Positions 1 through 8,784 of a DNA stretch of 64,000 bases are shown piece after piece. The stretch lies in the NCBI RefSeq assembly GCF_020687785.1, contig NZ_JAJEWI010000010.1, positions 558,001 through 622,000 on the forward strand, written 5' to 3'. The DNA is from Sphingopyxis yananensis (GTDB lineage Bacteria; Pseudomonadota; Alphaproteobacteria; Sphingomonadales; Sphingomonadaceae). Position 1 is the stretch's first letter. The number at the start of each line of letters is the position of its first letter. The position numbers were made by a program, and so were the translations under genes. The notes under the pieces were generated by a model. It worked only from the letters and a program-made list of their open reading frames with translations, was not told the origin of the DNA and made no database searches.

Positions 1-152
1 TCGAGATTGCGGCCCGTGGTGCCGACCAGATTTTTGGCGTCGATTTTGGCGCGCTGCATGGCGGGTATGCGCACGGCATACATCCATATCCACATGAGCA
101 TGGACCAGAGGCCAAGCAAGGCGACAGGCCCCAAAATGCTGTGATCGTTCAT
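1..152 (-). CDS. MAPEG-family membrane protein, partial (N-terminal part)
   Basis: Reading frame open from an ATG at 152 to the window edge, so only the first 50 residues are visible. It begins MNDHSILGPVALLGLWSMLM, a hydrophobic first helix, followed by a short basic loop. This matches the N-terminus of small four-helix MAPEG proteins such as its neighbour at 187-618. A clear ribosome site (GGGAGGGG) sits 4-5 bases before the ATG. It is probably a tandem paralogue of the upstream gene and co-transcribed with it. The family includes glutathione-linked membrane enzymes, but the substrate here is unknown. Confidence 0.6.
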   Translation of the reverse strand, partial: MNDHSILGPVALLGLWSMLMWIWMYAVRIPAMQRAKIDAKNLVGTTGRNL

Positions 153-186
153 ATACCCCTCCCTTATGGTGTTAAAATATTGGATA

Positions 187-618
187 TCACCCCATGGTTG
201 TGACCACCGCCAAAATTGTGAGTGCGAACAGGCAGATGGTTGACAATGTAAACAGCATGAGGCGCACTGGAATGCGGTTGGTGGTGGCTTGCCACAGGCT
301 GTGGATGATCCGCAGAGCGACATAGGCCCATGCCAGATAGCGGGTCAGATCACTGGTGCCGCCGGATAGGTGAAGGCAGAGAATGACCGCATAAAATAAA
401 ACAGGTTGTTCCAGTAAGTGACTGTAATTATGTCTTTTCCAATTGGCCTGTGGCGGTAAAATAGCTTCGAGATCTTGGCCGCGTCCGCCGGGTGGTGCAT
501 TTTTAACATCGACGCCCGAGCGTGCAATGGCGCTGAAGCGTGAGACGCCAAGCCAAATGAGCATGATCAGTGTCCACAGCGCCAATATGGCTGCGGGTGC
601 AAGCAGGCTGGTTGGCAT
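187..618 (-). CDS. MAPEG family protein
   Basis: 143 residues with four predicted membrane helices (about 5-27, 70-87, 90-108 and 115-140). The soluble loop after helix 1 carries an N-x-PP-GGRGQDLE-type stretch and then RHNYSHLLEQPVLFY, the helix-2 signature of the MAPEG family (membrane-associated proteins in eicosanoid and glutathione metabolism). Bacterial members are mostly of unknown function. It lies 34 bases before the second MAPEG gene on the same strand, so the two are probably an operon. No cofactor or substrate can be read from the sequence. Confidence 0.8.
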   Translation of the reverse strand: MPTSLLAPAAILALWTLIMLIWLGVSRFSAIARSGVDVKNAPPGGRGQDLEAILPPQANWKRHNYSHLLEQPVLFYAVILCLHLSGGTSDLTRYLAWAYVALRIIHSLWQATTNRIPVRLMLFTLSTICLFALTILAVVTTMG

Positions 619-710
619 ATATATTCCCCCTCATATATTTGCCGAACCAGCCTATTGTATGGCCTGTCAGGCGTAAGATTTGATAATTTATCTTATGTTT
701 ATGCGCTTTC

Positions 711-1868
711 TTACATGCTGGCAGCCTTGGCGCGGAGGCGTGGGCCATCTTCGTTGAGGCGCGGGGCGAAGCCCAAGGGGGCGTGCGGCGCCGCGCCAAA
801 TTTGACTGGTGGGCGGCTTTCCAAAAAGCTGCCGACGACGGGATGCTCACGTTGTTGAAAATAGCCAATGGCTTGAAGATGGGGGTCTTGTGGCACATCC
901 GCCAAATCGCGTGCTGGCATGGCGGGAATGTCGTTGGCCGCGAAAATTTCCATCCACTCCGCTGTGCTATGCTGCGGTGTCTTTTTGGAAATTTCGGTGT
1001 AAACTAAGGAAAATACCGTGCCATCTTCATAGGCTTTGGCAAATTCGGGCGTGGCCATGAGGTCGTTGCTGCCGATCAGGCCCAAGATACGCACCATCGA
1101 TTCGGCGGTATAAGGAACAATGGCCATATAGCCGTCTTGGGTTGGGAAAGGCTGGCGCGTGGGGTCCAATTGGCGCGGATATCCGGCGGGGCCGATGGGC
1201 GGAACCAAGGTGGCGTCGCGCAAATGTTCGGTCATCATGAAGGATGTGAAACATTCAAACATCGGAACTTCAACGGCTTGTCCCTCGCCCGTGCGAAGTT
1301 TGTGAACAATGGCCGCTAAGATGGCCTGTGCGCCATAAAGGCCAGCGACCTTGTCCGCGATGAGCGAGGGGAGATAGCGGGGGCGGTCATGACCATCGAC
1401 GCGGGGCAGCAGGCTGGCGGTGCCCGTGGCGGCTTGGATGACGTCATCATAGGCCTGAAGGTCGGCATAGGGGCCGTCCTGTCCAAAACCCGTGGCATGC
1501 ATATAGATGATGTCGGGTTTGATGGCTTTGACGGATTCGTAGGAAAAGCCCAGCCGTTCAATCGCTTTTGCGCGGACATTGTGGACGAAAACATCGGCGT
1601 CCACAATCAATGCGCGTAAAACATCAGCGTCTTCGGGGTTTTTCAGGTCAAGGGCGATGGATTGTTTGCCGCGATTGACGGTTAAATGGATGGACCCCAT
1701 GGTGGCGTCGCCGTTTTTGCCGCTGCCCAAATAGCGCGATACGTCGCCGATATTTGGGGTTTCTACCTTGATAACCTCTGCTCCCATATCGGCCAGCATT
1801 TGTGTGGCATAGGGGCCAAAAATAACTGTCGTTAAATCAATGACTTTAATTCCATTGAGCATGGACAT
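711..1868 (-). CDS. CaiB/BaiF (family III) CoA transferase
   Basis: 385 residues. The N-terminus (LNGIKVIDLTTVIFGPYATQ, then ADMGAEVIKVE) is the family III CoA-transferase signature, and LTVNRGKQSIALDLKNPED plus the following DVFVHNVR fit the CoA-binding core. The expected catalytic Asp lies in the YDDVIQAATG region. These enzymes move CoA between carboxylic acids in a ternary mechanism; the acid used here cannot be read from the sequence. The ATG at 1868 is chosen because a GAGGA lies about 10 bases upstream. The open frame runs further upstream, but that sequence is basic and unlike the family. The gene stands alone. Confidence 0.85.
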   Translation of the reverse strand: MSMLNGIKVIDLTTVIFGPYATQMLADMGAEVIKVETPNIGDVSRYLGSGKNGDATMGSIHLTVNRGKQSIALDLKNPEDADVLRALIVDADVFVHNVRAKAIERLGFSYESVKAIKPDIIYMHATGFGQDGPYADLQAYDDVIQAATGTASLLPRVDGHDRPRYLPSLIADKVAGLYGAQAILAAIVHKLRTGEGQAVEVPMFECFTSFMMTEHLRDATLVPPIGPAGYPRQLDPTRQPFPTQDGYMAIVPYTAESMVRILGLIGSNDLMATPEFAKAYEDGTVFSLVYTEISKKTPQHSTAEWMEIFAANDIPAMPARDLADVPQDPHLQAIGYFQQREHPVVGSFLESRPPVKFGAAPHAPLGFAPRLNEDGPRLRAKAASM

Positions 1869-2278
1869 CGCCTGGGGTTCCTCTCTCTCTTTGCGGTATC
1901 GGCAGGTCTTATGTCCGCCTGATGCCATTGCTGAACCGGCGCGAGCCAAGGGACAGCAAGGGAAGATGCATCGGCGTTTTGCGGCGGAATATCCCCAACG
2001 TCGCGCCATGCGCTTCCCCTATTTTCAGTCTGCCTGTCCTTTGGCGGCATGTCCATTGCTGATCCAGTGCTGGCGTGATGCGCCGAAACTGCTGGGAATG
2101 GGGGGAAGTGGGTGCCTGTGATAAGGACGATGTGGGATCGATAGAAAAATTACTTTATAACAGTGGGATGAGAAACAATTTTGAATGTATTTCGACGATA
2201 GGCGCGCGTAACAACAAAGGGGCCGCGCCATGGTGATGGAGCGGCCCCTGTTGAAAATGCCAGTGTCGATGACGAAGC
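1869..2278. other. intergenic region, no gene seen
   Basis: About 410 bases between the CoA transferase start and the end of the decarboxylase gene. Only short open frames without ribosome sites or recognisable proteins occur here. It should contain the CoA transferase promoter (not identified) and holds the terminator described at 2219-2248. Confidence 0.5.
2219..2248 (-). terminator. Rho-independent terminator of the ornithine-type decarboxylase gene
   Basis: Perfect 8-bp GC stem (GGGGCCGC and GCGGCCCC) with a 14-base loop, followed on the minus strand by TTTGTTGTT. It lies 31 bases past the decarboxylase stop codon. Confidence 0.8.
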
Positions 2279-3472
2279 TTAGAAAATCTTCGTGACCGTT
2301 GCCGTGCGGCGTTCCGGTTCGACTTCGCCGGTATAGAGGCTGGTCATTGGTTCGTCGCTGACGACGTGGGTTTCTTCGGAACCAAAGCCGTTAAACTGGG
2401 TCCGCATGGCGCAGCCATAGGCACCGAGCATACCGATTTCGATGAAATCACCCGTTTTGATATCGTTCGGCAAATAGAAGGGACCTTCCATATGGTCGAT
2501 ATCGTCGCAGGTGGGGCCATAGAAGCTGAATGCGGTGGTTTCCGTACCTTCTTCTGAACTACGCAAAAGATTGACAGGGAAGCGCCAGTTGACATGGGCC
2601 GCGTCGAATAAGGCACCATAGGCCCCATCGTTGATATAGAGAATGTCGCCGCGACGCTTTTCGACGCGGACGATCAGGCTGCTATATTCCGCCGACAAGG
2701 CACGGCCCGGTTCGCACCACAATTCAGCCGAATAGCTGATTGGCAGGCTTTCGAAGCTGCGGTGGATGGTGTCAAAATATGCATCGAGCGGGGGTGGTTC
2801 CATGCCCGGATAGGAGGATGGGAAACCGCCGCCAACATCGACAATATCCACCGTCACCGATGCCGCGACAATGGCCGCACGGACGCGTTCCATCGCTTGG
2901 GCATAGGCGTGTGGGCTCATGGCTTGGCTGCCGACATGGAAGCAGATGCCAAGGGCGTCCGCGGCCTGACGGGTGGCCATCAGCAATTCGGTGACGTCCG
3001 CTGGGTCCGCGCCGAATTTTGAAGCCAAGCTGAGCTTGCTGTGATCAGAAGATACGCGCAGACGCACAAGCAGGTTCAGATCTTGGGCACCATTGGTGGC
3101 GCGCACGATCTTTTCCAATTCATCCATCGTGTCGAGCGAGAAGGTGCGGACGCCATGCTTGTGATAGGCTTCGCGGACAGCTTCTTCGGCTTTGACGGGG
3201 TGCATGAAGCATAAAGTCGCGTCAGGCAGCGTGCGTTTCACCAAGCGCACCTCTGCGATAGAGGCGACGTCATAATGGGTTACGCCGGAATCCCACAGAA
3301 CGAGCAGCAGGTCAGGCGACGGATTCGCCTTGACCGCATACATGGTCGTTCCCGGAAAACGTTCGATGAAGAAACGTGCAGCCCGCCGCGCCGCATGTGG
3401 GCGGACGAGGGTTACAGGTTCAACTGGCGAAGATGCCTGAATCAGCCCGAAGGCGCTATGATGCTGATGCAA
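2279..3472 (-). CDS. ornithine/lysine decarboxylase, alanine-racemase-fold (group IV)
   Basis: 397 residues. PLP enzyme with the Schiff-base lysine in YAVKANP (K48), HYDVAS after it, HVGSQ at 180-183, the phosphate-binding GGGFPS at 214-219, EPGRAL at 254-259 and the active-site cysteine in GPTCDD (C322). This pattern defines eukaryotic-type ornithine and related decarboxylases, which make putrescine (or cadaverine). The next genes on this strand build spermidine from a diamine, so putrescine supply is the likely role. No ATG fits: the frame opens with TTG at 3472 behind GGGGG, and homologues need about 40 residues before the lysine, as here. It is separated from nspC by about 350 bases and has its own terminator. 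Confidence 0.85.
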   Translation of the reverse strand: MHQHHSAFGLIQASSPVEPVTLVRPHAARRAARFFIERFPGTTMYAVKANPSPDLLLVLWDSGVTHYDVASIAEVRLVKRTLPDATLCFMHPVKAEEAVREAYHKHGVRTFSLDTMDELEKIVRATNGAQDLNLLVRLRVSSDHSKLSLASKFGADPADVTELLMATRQAADALGICFHVGSQAMSPHAYAQAMERVRAAIVAASVTVDIVDVGGGFPSSYPGMEPPPLDAYFDTIHRSFESLPISYSAELWCEPGRALSAEYSSLIVRVEKRRGDILYINDGAYGALFDAAHVNWRFPVNLLRSSEEGTETTAFSFYGPTCDDIDHMEGPFYLPNDIKTGDFIEIGMLGAYGCAMRTQFNGFGSEETHVVSDEPMTSLYTGEVEPERRTATVTKIF

Positions 3473-3820
3473 CGCAAGGGACCCCCAAAGGTAGTTAAAC
3501 GAACAAAGGCTGCCTTGCGGTTATTGGAAGTCCCCCTGGGGCAGCGGTCGCGCATATATGGTCGGTCGATTTTGATGTAAAGTGTTTCTGTGAATTTTTA
3601 TTGGAATTTCCGCCATTTTATGATGCTTTAGCGGCGTGTTCTGGAATGTTTTGATGGCGCGAGGCCGATAAAAAGCCCGAAAATCAGCCATGTTTGGCGA
3701 TGTTGTCCGCATGACAGGCAAAATGCGCAGAAATGACAAAAAAAGTGACGCATCAGAAGGGGTGGCACACGCCCATGTGGTTGGCCTTGTGGGCGTGTGT
3801 CATTTTATGGGGGAGAAGGC
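3473..3820. other. intergenic region upstream of the decarboxylase
   Basis: About 350 bases. It should hold the decarboxylase promoter and 5' leader, and contains the hairpin at 3764-3801. I see no supported gene and no recognised riboswitch motif. Confidence 0.4.
3764..3801 (-). terminator. hairpin downstream of nspC, possible terminator
   Basis: Strong stem (CACACGCCCA with TGGGCGTGTG, extendable to 12 pairs with one G-T) and a 14-base loop, about 20 bases after the nspC stop codon. In the minus direction no T-run follows directly; a run of seven T lies about 25 bases further on. It could end nspC transcription or act as an mRNA-stabilising end. Confidence 0.45.
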
Positions 3821-4993
3821 CTAGCTGAGTCGGGATTTGAAATCCGCATAATCAAAGCTGGCGACTTCGCGCAGCTCATCAGTTTCGCTGTCCCACAGCC
3901 AGATGGCGGGCAGTGGTACACCGTTGAATGTGTTGGTTTTGACCATCGAATAATGGCCTTGATCGAGGAAGGCGAAGCGCCCGCCGATTTGTGCGCCGCC
4001 GGGCAGGGCGTAATCGCCGATCACATCGCCCGCGAGGCAGCTTGGGCCACCAAGGCGGGTGACGGGCGCGCCATCTTCTTCGCCGAGCATGGCGGGGCGA
4101 TAGGGGGCCTCGATCACGTCGGGCATATGGCAGGTGGCGGAAATATCGGTGATGCCGATCGGCATGCCATTTTCGAACAGGTCGAGGATTTCACCGACCA
4201 AAATGCCCGCGTCCAGCGCAACGGCCTCGCCGGGCTCAATCATCACCTCGCAGCCGGTATCAGCCTGAACTTGCTTCAAAAAGGTGATCAGCTCATCGAT
4301 TTGATAGTCGGAGCGGGTGACATGGTGGCCACCACCAAAGTTGATCCATTTGAGTTGGCCGAAATAAGGCGCGAGTTGGGGTTTGACCGATGCCCATGTG
4401 CGCAGCAACGGCGGGAAATCTTGTTCGCACAGGCTGTGCATATGCACGCCATCGACGCCGTCCAGATGTTCTGGGCGAAGCTGGGAGATGGGATGGCCCA
4501 AGCGGCTGCACGGGGCGGCTGGGTCATATTTTGGCACTTCGCCTTCGCTGTGCATCGGATTGAGGCGCAGGCCGATGTCGAATGTTGCGCTATTAGCGCG
4601 CAATTGATCGAGCAAGGGACGGAAACGGGCGATTTGGCCGGGGGAGTTGAAGATCAGATGATCGGACAGCGCAGCGATTTCGGGCAGGTCGGATTCCTTA
4701 TAGCCCGCGCAATAGGTGGCGACTTCGCCGCCATATTCTTCGCGGCCAAGGCGCGCTTCGTAAAGGCCCGAAGCGCAGACGCCGTCGAGATATTCGGCAA
4801 CCGTGCTGCCGAGCGACCACATAGAGAAGGCCTTGAGCGCCGCCAAAACTTTCGCGCCCGACGCGTCGCCAATATGGCGTAGCACCGCGAGGTTGGCGCG
4901 GACTTTGGCGGCATCCACCACAAAGGCGGGCGATGGCACGCGGTGGAGGTCGAAATTGGCGAAGGCCCCGGGGTCACCGGCACGCGTTTCCAT
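3821..4993 (-). CDS. nspC: carboxynorspermidine decarboxylase
   Basis: 390 residues. PLP-dependent decarboxylase of the alanine-racemase fold. The N-terminal VPSPAFVVD is followed by AALKAFSMWS with the PLP lysine (K54), typical of NspC rather than of diaminopimelate decarboxylase. GGGHHVTR and MIEPGEAV supply the phosphate-binding parts. It removes CO2 from carboxy(nor)spermidine, the last step of the aspartate-semialdehyde route to spermidine. ATG at 4993 is preferred over the GTG at 4999 because AGGA lies 9 bases before it. The partner synthase is at 5476-6684 on the same strand, with a small membrane-protein gene between. Confidence 0.9.
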   Translation of the reverse strand: METRAGDPGAFANFDLHRVPSPAFVVDAAKVRANLAVLRHIGDASGAKVLAALKAFSMWSLGSTVAEYLDGVCASGLYEARLGREEYGGEVATYCAGYKESDLPEIAALSDHLIFNSPGQIARFRPLLDQLRANSATFDIGLRLNPMHSEGEVPKYDPAAPCSRLGHPISQLRPEHLDGVDGVHMHSLCEQDFPPLLRTWASVKPQLAPYFGQLKWINFGGGHHVTRSDYQIDELITFLKQVQADTGCEVMIEPGEAVALDAGILVGEILDLFENGMPIGITDISATCHMPDVIEAPYRPAMLGEEDGAPVTRLGGPSCLAGDVIGDYALPGGAQIGGRFAFLDQGHYSMVKTNTFNGVPLPAIWLWDSETDELREVASFDYADFKSRLS

Positions 4994-5018
4994 AGTCACT
5001 TATCCTGCTTAGTCTGTG

Positions 5019-5369
5019 TCAGGCCGAGATAGGGCCTTTGAAAATGAAGAAGGCACCTGCGGCGATGAACAAAAAACCGATCAAATGATTGACGGTTAAT
5101 TTTTCGCCCAGCCAGAAGGTAGCGAAGCCTGCGAAGACGATCAATGTGATGACCTCTTGCATGGTTTTCAACTGTGCCGTGGAATAAACACTGCTTCCCA
5201 TGCGGTTGGCGGGAACGGCAAGGCAATATTCGAAGAAGGCGATGCCCCATGCCATAAGGATGGCGAACCATACGGGGCGCGAGATATCGCCCAAATGGCC
5301 ATACCAAGCGAAGGTCATGAAGATGTTGGAGATAAACAGCAGGCCGATGGGGAGAAGATAGGCTGTCAT
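5019..5369 (-). CDS. DMT family protein (DUF486)
   Basis: 116 residues and four predicted membrane helices, beginning MTAYLLPIGLLFISNIFMTF. The AWYGHL stretch and a central VPANRMGS are typical of DUF486, small inner-membrane proteins related to drug/metabolite transporters. The frame extends upstream to 5525, but that part overlaps the end of the dehydrogenase gene and is not family-like. It sits between the two enzymes that make and decarboxylate carboxynorspermidine, 25 bases before nspC. A role in polyamine movement is therefore possible but unproven. Confidence 0.75.
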   Translation of the reverse strand: MTAYLLPIGLLFISNIFMTFAWYGHLGDISRPVWFAILMAWGIAFFEYCLAVPANRMGSSVYSTAQLKTMQEVITLIVFAGFATFWLGEKLTVNHLIGFLFIAAGAFFIFKGPISA

Positions 5370-5421
5370 GGCATGATGTCCGCTGTTGGCTGGGGTGTTA
5401 CGCTGGGTAGCATGAACGCAA

Positions 5422-5459
5422 TGCGGGCGGGAAGCGTGAGATACGCCGTCCCGCCCGCA
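5422..5459 (-). terminator. strong intergenic hairpin between synthase and DUF486 genes
   Basis: Perfect 11-bp stem (TGCGGGCGGGA with TCCCGCCCGCA) around a 16-base loop, starting 17 bases after the dehydrogenase stop codon. No T-run follows, so it may be a partial terminator or an mRNA 3'-end protector within an operon. Confidence 0.5.
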
Positions 5460-5475
5460 CGCGAAATCTTGCGGA

Positions 5476-6684
5476 TTAGAAGCTGAGCGGTGCGTCCAAT
5501 TCCTTGATTTGCCATGGCAGGCCATGCTTGTTCAGCATGTCCATGAAGGGATCTGGGTCCATTTGTTCGATGTTGAACACGCCTTCGCCGCTCCACGTGC
5601 CCGTCACCATCATGGCGGTGCCGATCATGGCAGGAACGCCGGTGGTGTAACTGACAGCTTGGTTGCCGGTTTCGGCATAGGCATCTTCATGATCGCAGAT
5701 GTTGTAGAGATACAAGGTCTTTTCCTTGCCATCCTTACCGATGCCGGTTGCGATAACGCCGATGTTGGTCTTGCCCTTGGTGGTTTCACCGAGGCTGGAG
5801 GGTTCGGGAAGAACAGCCTTGAGGAACTGAAGCGGAATGATTTCCTTGCCTTCGTAGATCACCGGATCGATGCGGGTCATGCCGATATTTTGCAGCACGG
5901 TGAGGTGCTGGATATAAGCATCGCCGAAGGTCATCCAGAAGCGGATGCGCTTGATTTCGGGTAGGTGGGTTTTCAGGCTTTCGATTTCCTCATGGTACAT
6001 GAGGTACATATTCTTCGGGCCGACCTGTTCGAAATCAAACTCTTGCTTCACCGACATGGGCGGGGTTTCGACCCAGTCGCCATTTTCCCAGTGACGGGCA
6101 ACCGCGGTGACTTCGCGGATGTTGATTTCTGGGTTGAAGTTGGTTGCGAAGTGCTGGCCATGGTCGCCGCCGTTGCAATCCAAGATATCGAGCGTGTCGA
6201 TACGGTCGAAATGATGTTTTTTCAGGTAGCAGGTGAACACGCTGGTGACACCAGGGTCGAAGCCCGAACCCAGCAGCGCCATCAGGCCAGCTTCCTTGAA
6301 GCGGTCTTGATAAGCCCATTGCCAATGATATTCGAACTTCGCTTCGTCGCGTGGTTCGTAGTTTGCGGTGTCGAGATAGTGCGCGCCGGTTTCGAGGCAG
6401 GCGTCCATGATCGTCAGATCTTGGTAAGGCAGCGCAAGGTTGACGACATGGGTTGCGCCGATTTCGCGGATGAGGGCAGCGGTTTCTGCGACATTATCGG
6501 CATCAACCTGTGCGGTTTTGATGGTGACGCCGGTGCGGGTTAGCACGCTGGCGGCGATGTCGTCGCATTTGAATTTGCGGCGGCTGGCCAAGGTGATGTC
6601 GGGGAAGATATCCGCGTTCATCGCCATCTTGTGCACTGCCACCGAACCGACGCCGCCAGCGCCGATCACCAAAACCTTGGTCAT
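5476..6684 (-). CDS. saccharopine-dehydrogenase-family carboxynorspermidine synthase
   Basis: 402 residues. N-terminal NAD(P) fold with GAGGVGS (8-14), then ASRR and VNLALPYQDL, HYLDTANYEPRDE and GSGFDPGVTS, all features of the Lys1/saccharopine dehydrogenase family in its carboxynorspermidine-synthase branch. The reaction condenses a diamine with aspartate semialdehyde and reduces the imine with NADPH; NspC then decarboxylates the product. AGGAG lies 7 bases before the ATG. Neighbouring nspC and an ornithine-type decarboxylase support the assignment over a lysine-pathway role. Confidence 0.88.
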   Translation of the reverse strand: MTKVLVIGAGGVGSVAVHKMAMNADIFPDITLASRRKFKCDDIAASVLTRTGVTIKTAQVDADNVAETAALIREIGATHVVNLALPYQDLTIMDACLETGAHYLDTANYEPRDEAKFEYHWQWAYQDRFKEAGLMALLGSGFDPGVTSVFTCYLKKHHFDRIDTLDILDCNGGDHGQHFATNFNPEINIREVTAVARHWENGDWVETPPMSVKQEFDFEQVGPKNMYLMYHEEIESLKTHLPEIKRIRFWMTFGDAYIQHLTVLQNIGMTRIDPVIYEGKEIIPLQFLKAVLPEPSSLGETTKGKTNIGVIATGIGKDGKEKTLYLYNICDHEDAYAETGNQAVSYTTGVPAMIGTAMMVTGTWSGEGVFNIEQMDPDPFMDMLNKHGLPWQIKELDAPLSF

Positions 6685-6870
6685 TCATTATCTCCTGTAA
6701 CTGCCCGTGCAGTTCAAACTTCATTGCGGGGCCTATAGTAGAAAGCTGTGTGAGATACAAAGGGTCGCGCGGCGACTTTGTTCCTTTTGCGGGCAGTCCG
6801 TCATTTTTATCGCGGCGGGAAACATCTGGTGGCTTGTGCATTGCTTTCTTGAAACAGAAGGAGGGCCGAA

Positions 6871-7302
6871 ATGCTGAAATGGAAATATCTGTGCGCTATG
6901 ACTGTTGGCGGACTGACTTTGGCTGCTTGTGACGCGTCTGATGCGCCGGAAAATAAGGCGTCACCGCAAGAGGCCGCCGTGACAAAGGGAACGAAGGCGC
7001 CCGTGAACGCAAGCAGTCCGCACCGTTTTGCAGCGTGGGCGGGTCGGTGGACGGGCGTGGAGGGTATGTATGTGGATATTGCGCCGACGACGTCGGAAAA
7101 CTACCGCTTGGTGATGCGATATGACCTTGAGAATGAAGGGGAGTTTGTCGGGCGCGATAGCGAGCATGGCATAAAATTTACGCGCGGAACGGAGCCGCTG
7201 TTGTTGCGGCGGAGCAGCGGAGAGGAAACGGGGCTGAAATATCTGGCGGGCAAGCAAGATTGTTTGATGGTGAAAGATGGCGAGGGATATTGCCGCGATT
7301 GA
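6871..7302 (+). CDS. small predicted lipoprotein
   Basis: 143 residues with a signal peptide ending in a lipobox, TLAAC (Cys20). An Ala/Lys/Pro-rich linker (about 21-48) follows, then a compact domain starting FAAWAGRWTGVEGMYVDI with two further cysteines near the end (QDCLMVKDGEGYC). AAGGAGGG precedes the ATG at good spacing. The domain looks like a small lipocalin- or META-like barrel anchored to a membrane, but I do not recognise a named family. It faces hemA, and the two genes share the terminator at 7332-7363. Confidence 0.75.
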   Translation: MLKWKYLCAMTVGGLTLAACDASDAPENKASPQEAAVTKGTKAPVNASSPHRFAAWAGRWTGVEGMYVDIAPTTSENYRLVMRYDLENEGEFVGRDSEHGIKFTRGTEPLLLRRSSGEETGLKYLAGKQDCLMVKDGEGYCRD

Positions 7303-7331
7303 GGCTGTTTACGTCATTGACGCGGGCATGA

Positions 7332-7363
7332 AAAAAGGGCGGAGCCGCAGGTCCGCCCTTTTT
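7332..7363. terminator. bidirectional Rho-independent terminator
   Basis: GGGCGGA and TCCGCCC stem flanked by an A-run on one side and a T-run on the other (AAAAA ... TTTTT), so it works in both directions between the converging lipoprotein gene and hemA. Confidence 0.9.
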
Positions 7364-7387
7364 GGAATATATCGGGTCGCCGAAGGT

Positions 7388-8602
7388 TTAGGCGGCCTTT
7401 TGAAGGGCCAGTCGTTCCCAAATTTCGCTGAGGGCCTGTGTCAGCTCGGTCATCATGTCTTGCGTATGCGATGGCCCCGGCGTGAAGCGCAGGCGTTCGG
7501 TGCCGCGCGGCACGGTTGGGAAGTTGATGGGCTGGACGTAAACGCCATATTCGGCCAGCAAAATGTCGCTGATTTTCTTGGCGCGGACAGGGTCGCCGAC
7601 CATCAAGGGGACGATGTGGGTGGTGCTGTCCATCACCGGAAGGCCGGCGTCGCGGAAGCTTTGTTTCAGAAAAGCCGCAGCCGCTTGTTGCGCGTCCCGT
7701 TCTTCGCTGGAGGATTTGAGGTGACGCACGCTGGCCAGCACGCCCGCGACCAATACCGGTGACAGGCTGGTGGTGAAGATGAAGCCGGGGGCATAGCTGC
7801 GGATGACGTCGATGATATTTTTGTCAGCGGCAATATAGCCGCCCATGACGCCAAAGGCCTTGCCCAGCGTGCCTTCAATGATGGTGACGCGGCTTGCGGC
7901 CTCGTCACGGTCGGTGATACCGCCGCCGCGTGGGCCATACATGCCAACGGCATGAACTTCGTCGCAATATGTCAGGGCATTATATTTTTCGGCCAAATCG
8001 CAAATGGCGTGAATGGGGGCGACGTCGCCGTCCATCGAATAGACGCTTTCAAAGGCGATCAGCTTGGCCGCAGAGGGATCGTCAGCGGCCAGCAATTCTT
8101 CGAGGTGCGCGAGGTCGTTGTGACGCCAGACGCGCTTTTCACAATTGCTGTTGCGAATGCCCGCGATCATCGAGGCGTGGTTCAGTTCGTCGGAATAAAT
8201 GATGCAGTTGGGCAAGAGTTTGCCCAGCGTGCCCAGCGTGGCTTCGTTGCTGATATAGCCAGAGGTGAACAGCAGCGCGCCTTCTTTGCCGTGCAAGTCG
8301 GCAAGTTCAAATTCCAGATCGACGTGATAATGGGTGTTGCCGCCAATGTTGCGGGTGCCACCGGAACCGGCGCCGACATCGTGCAGCGCATCTTCCATGG
8401 CCGTGATGACCTTGGGATGTTGGCCCATCGCCAAATAGTCATTGGAGCACCATACGGTGATGGGTTTAGGCCCATTGTGGCCAGCGAAACAGCGGGCGTT
8501 CGGAAACGCGCCTTTATTCCGCAAAATGTCGATGAAAACGCGGTAGCGGCCTTCTTCGTGAAGGCGGTCGATAGCACGAGCGAAAATATCGTTATAGTTC
8601 AC
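7388..8602 (-). CDS. hemA: 5-aminolevulinate synthase (C4 pathway)
   Basis: 404 residues. PLP alpha-oxoamine synthase that condenses glycine and succinyl-CoA, the first step of haem and corrinoid precursor synthesis in alphaproteobacteria. Visible motifs are RYRVFIDI near the start, [27 protein letters not shown] (214-220) and EGTLGKAFG with the PLP lysine. The frame runs on to a TTG at 8692, but the GTG at 8602 is chosen. The protein then begins [19 protein letters not shown] as in known enzymes, and the lysine falls at 248, the position in Rhodobacter enzymes. It is not in an operon with the cobalamin genes. Confidence 0.95.
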   Translation of the reverse strand: MNYNDIFARAIDRLHEEGRYRVFIDILRNKGAFPNARCFAGHNGPKPITVWCSNDYLAMGQHPKVITAMEDALHDVGAGSGGTRNIGGNTHYHVDLEFELADLHGKEGALLFTSGYISNEATLGTLGKLLPNCIIYSDELNHASMIAGIRNSNCEKRVWRHNDLAHLEELLAADDPSAAKLIAFESVYSMDGDVAPIHAICDLAEKYNALTYCDEVHAVGMYGPRGGGITDRDEAASRVTIIEGTLGKAFGVMGGYIAADKNIIDVIRSYAPGFIFTTSLSPVLVAGVLASVRHLKSSSEERDAQQAAAAFLKQSFRDAGLPVMDSTTHIVPLMVGDPVRAKKISDILLAEYGVYVQPINFPTVPRGTERLRFTPGPSHTQDMMTELTQALSEIWERLALQKAA

Positions 8603-8784
8603 AATGCAGCCCCGTCCATGGTCGGTACATGGCGCCAAATTTGCAGCGTCGCCCGCGTCAATACCCATGAATTCCCAAGGAATCCAGTGCAAACATGTCG
8701 CAATTAGGCGTTGGACGAGGGGGAGTGATATTTTTGCTGACCAAAATGTCAGTAAAATGAAGGAAAGATAAGATATTGGGCGGG

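Noticed and set aside
3797-4882. Long plus-strand open frame of 361 codons
   Set aside because: It is the antisense shadow of nspC, which has full family motifs; GC-rich codon bias keeps the opposite frame open.
7952-8707. Plus-strand open frame of 251 codons
   Set aside because: Antisense shadow of hemA without a recognisable protein.
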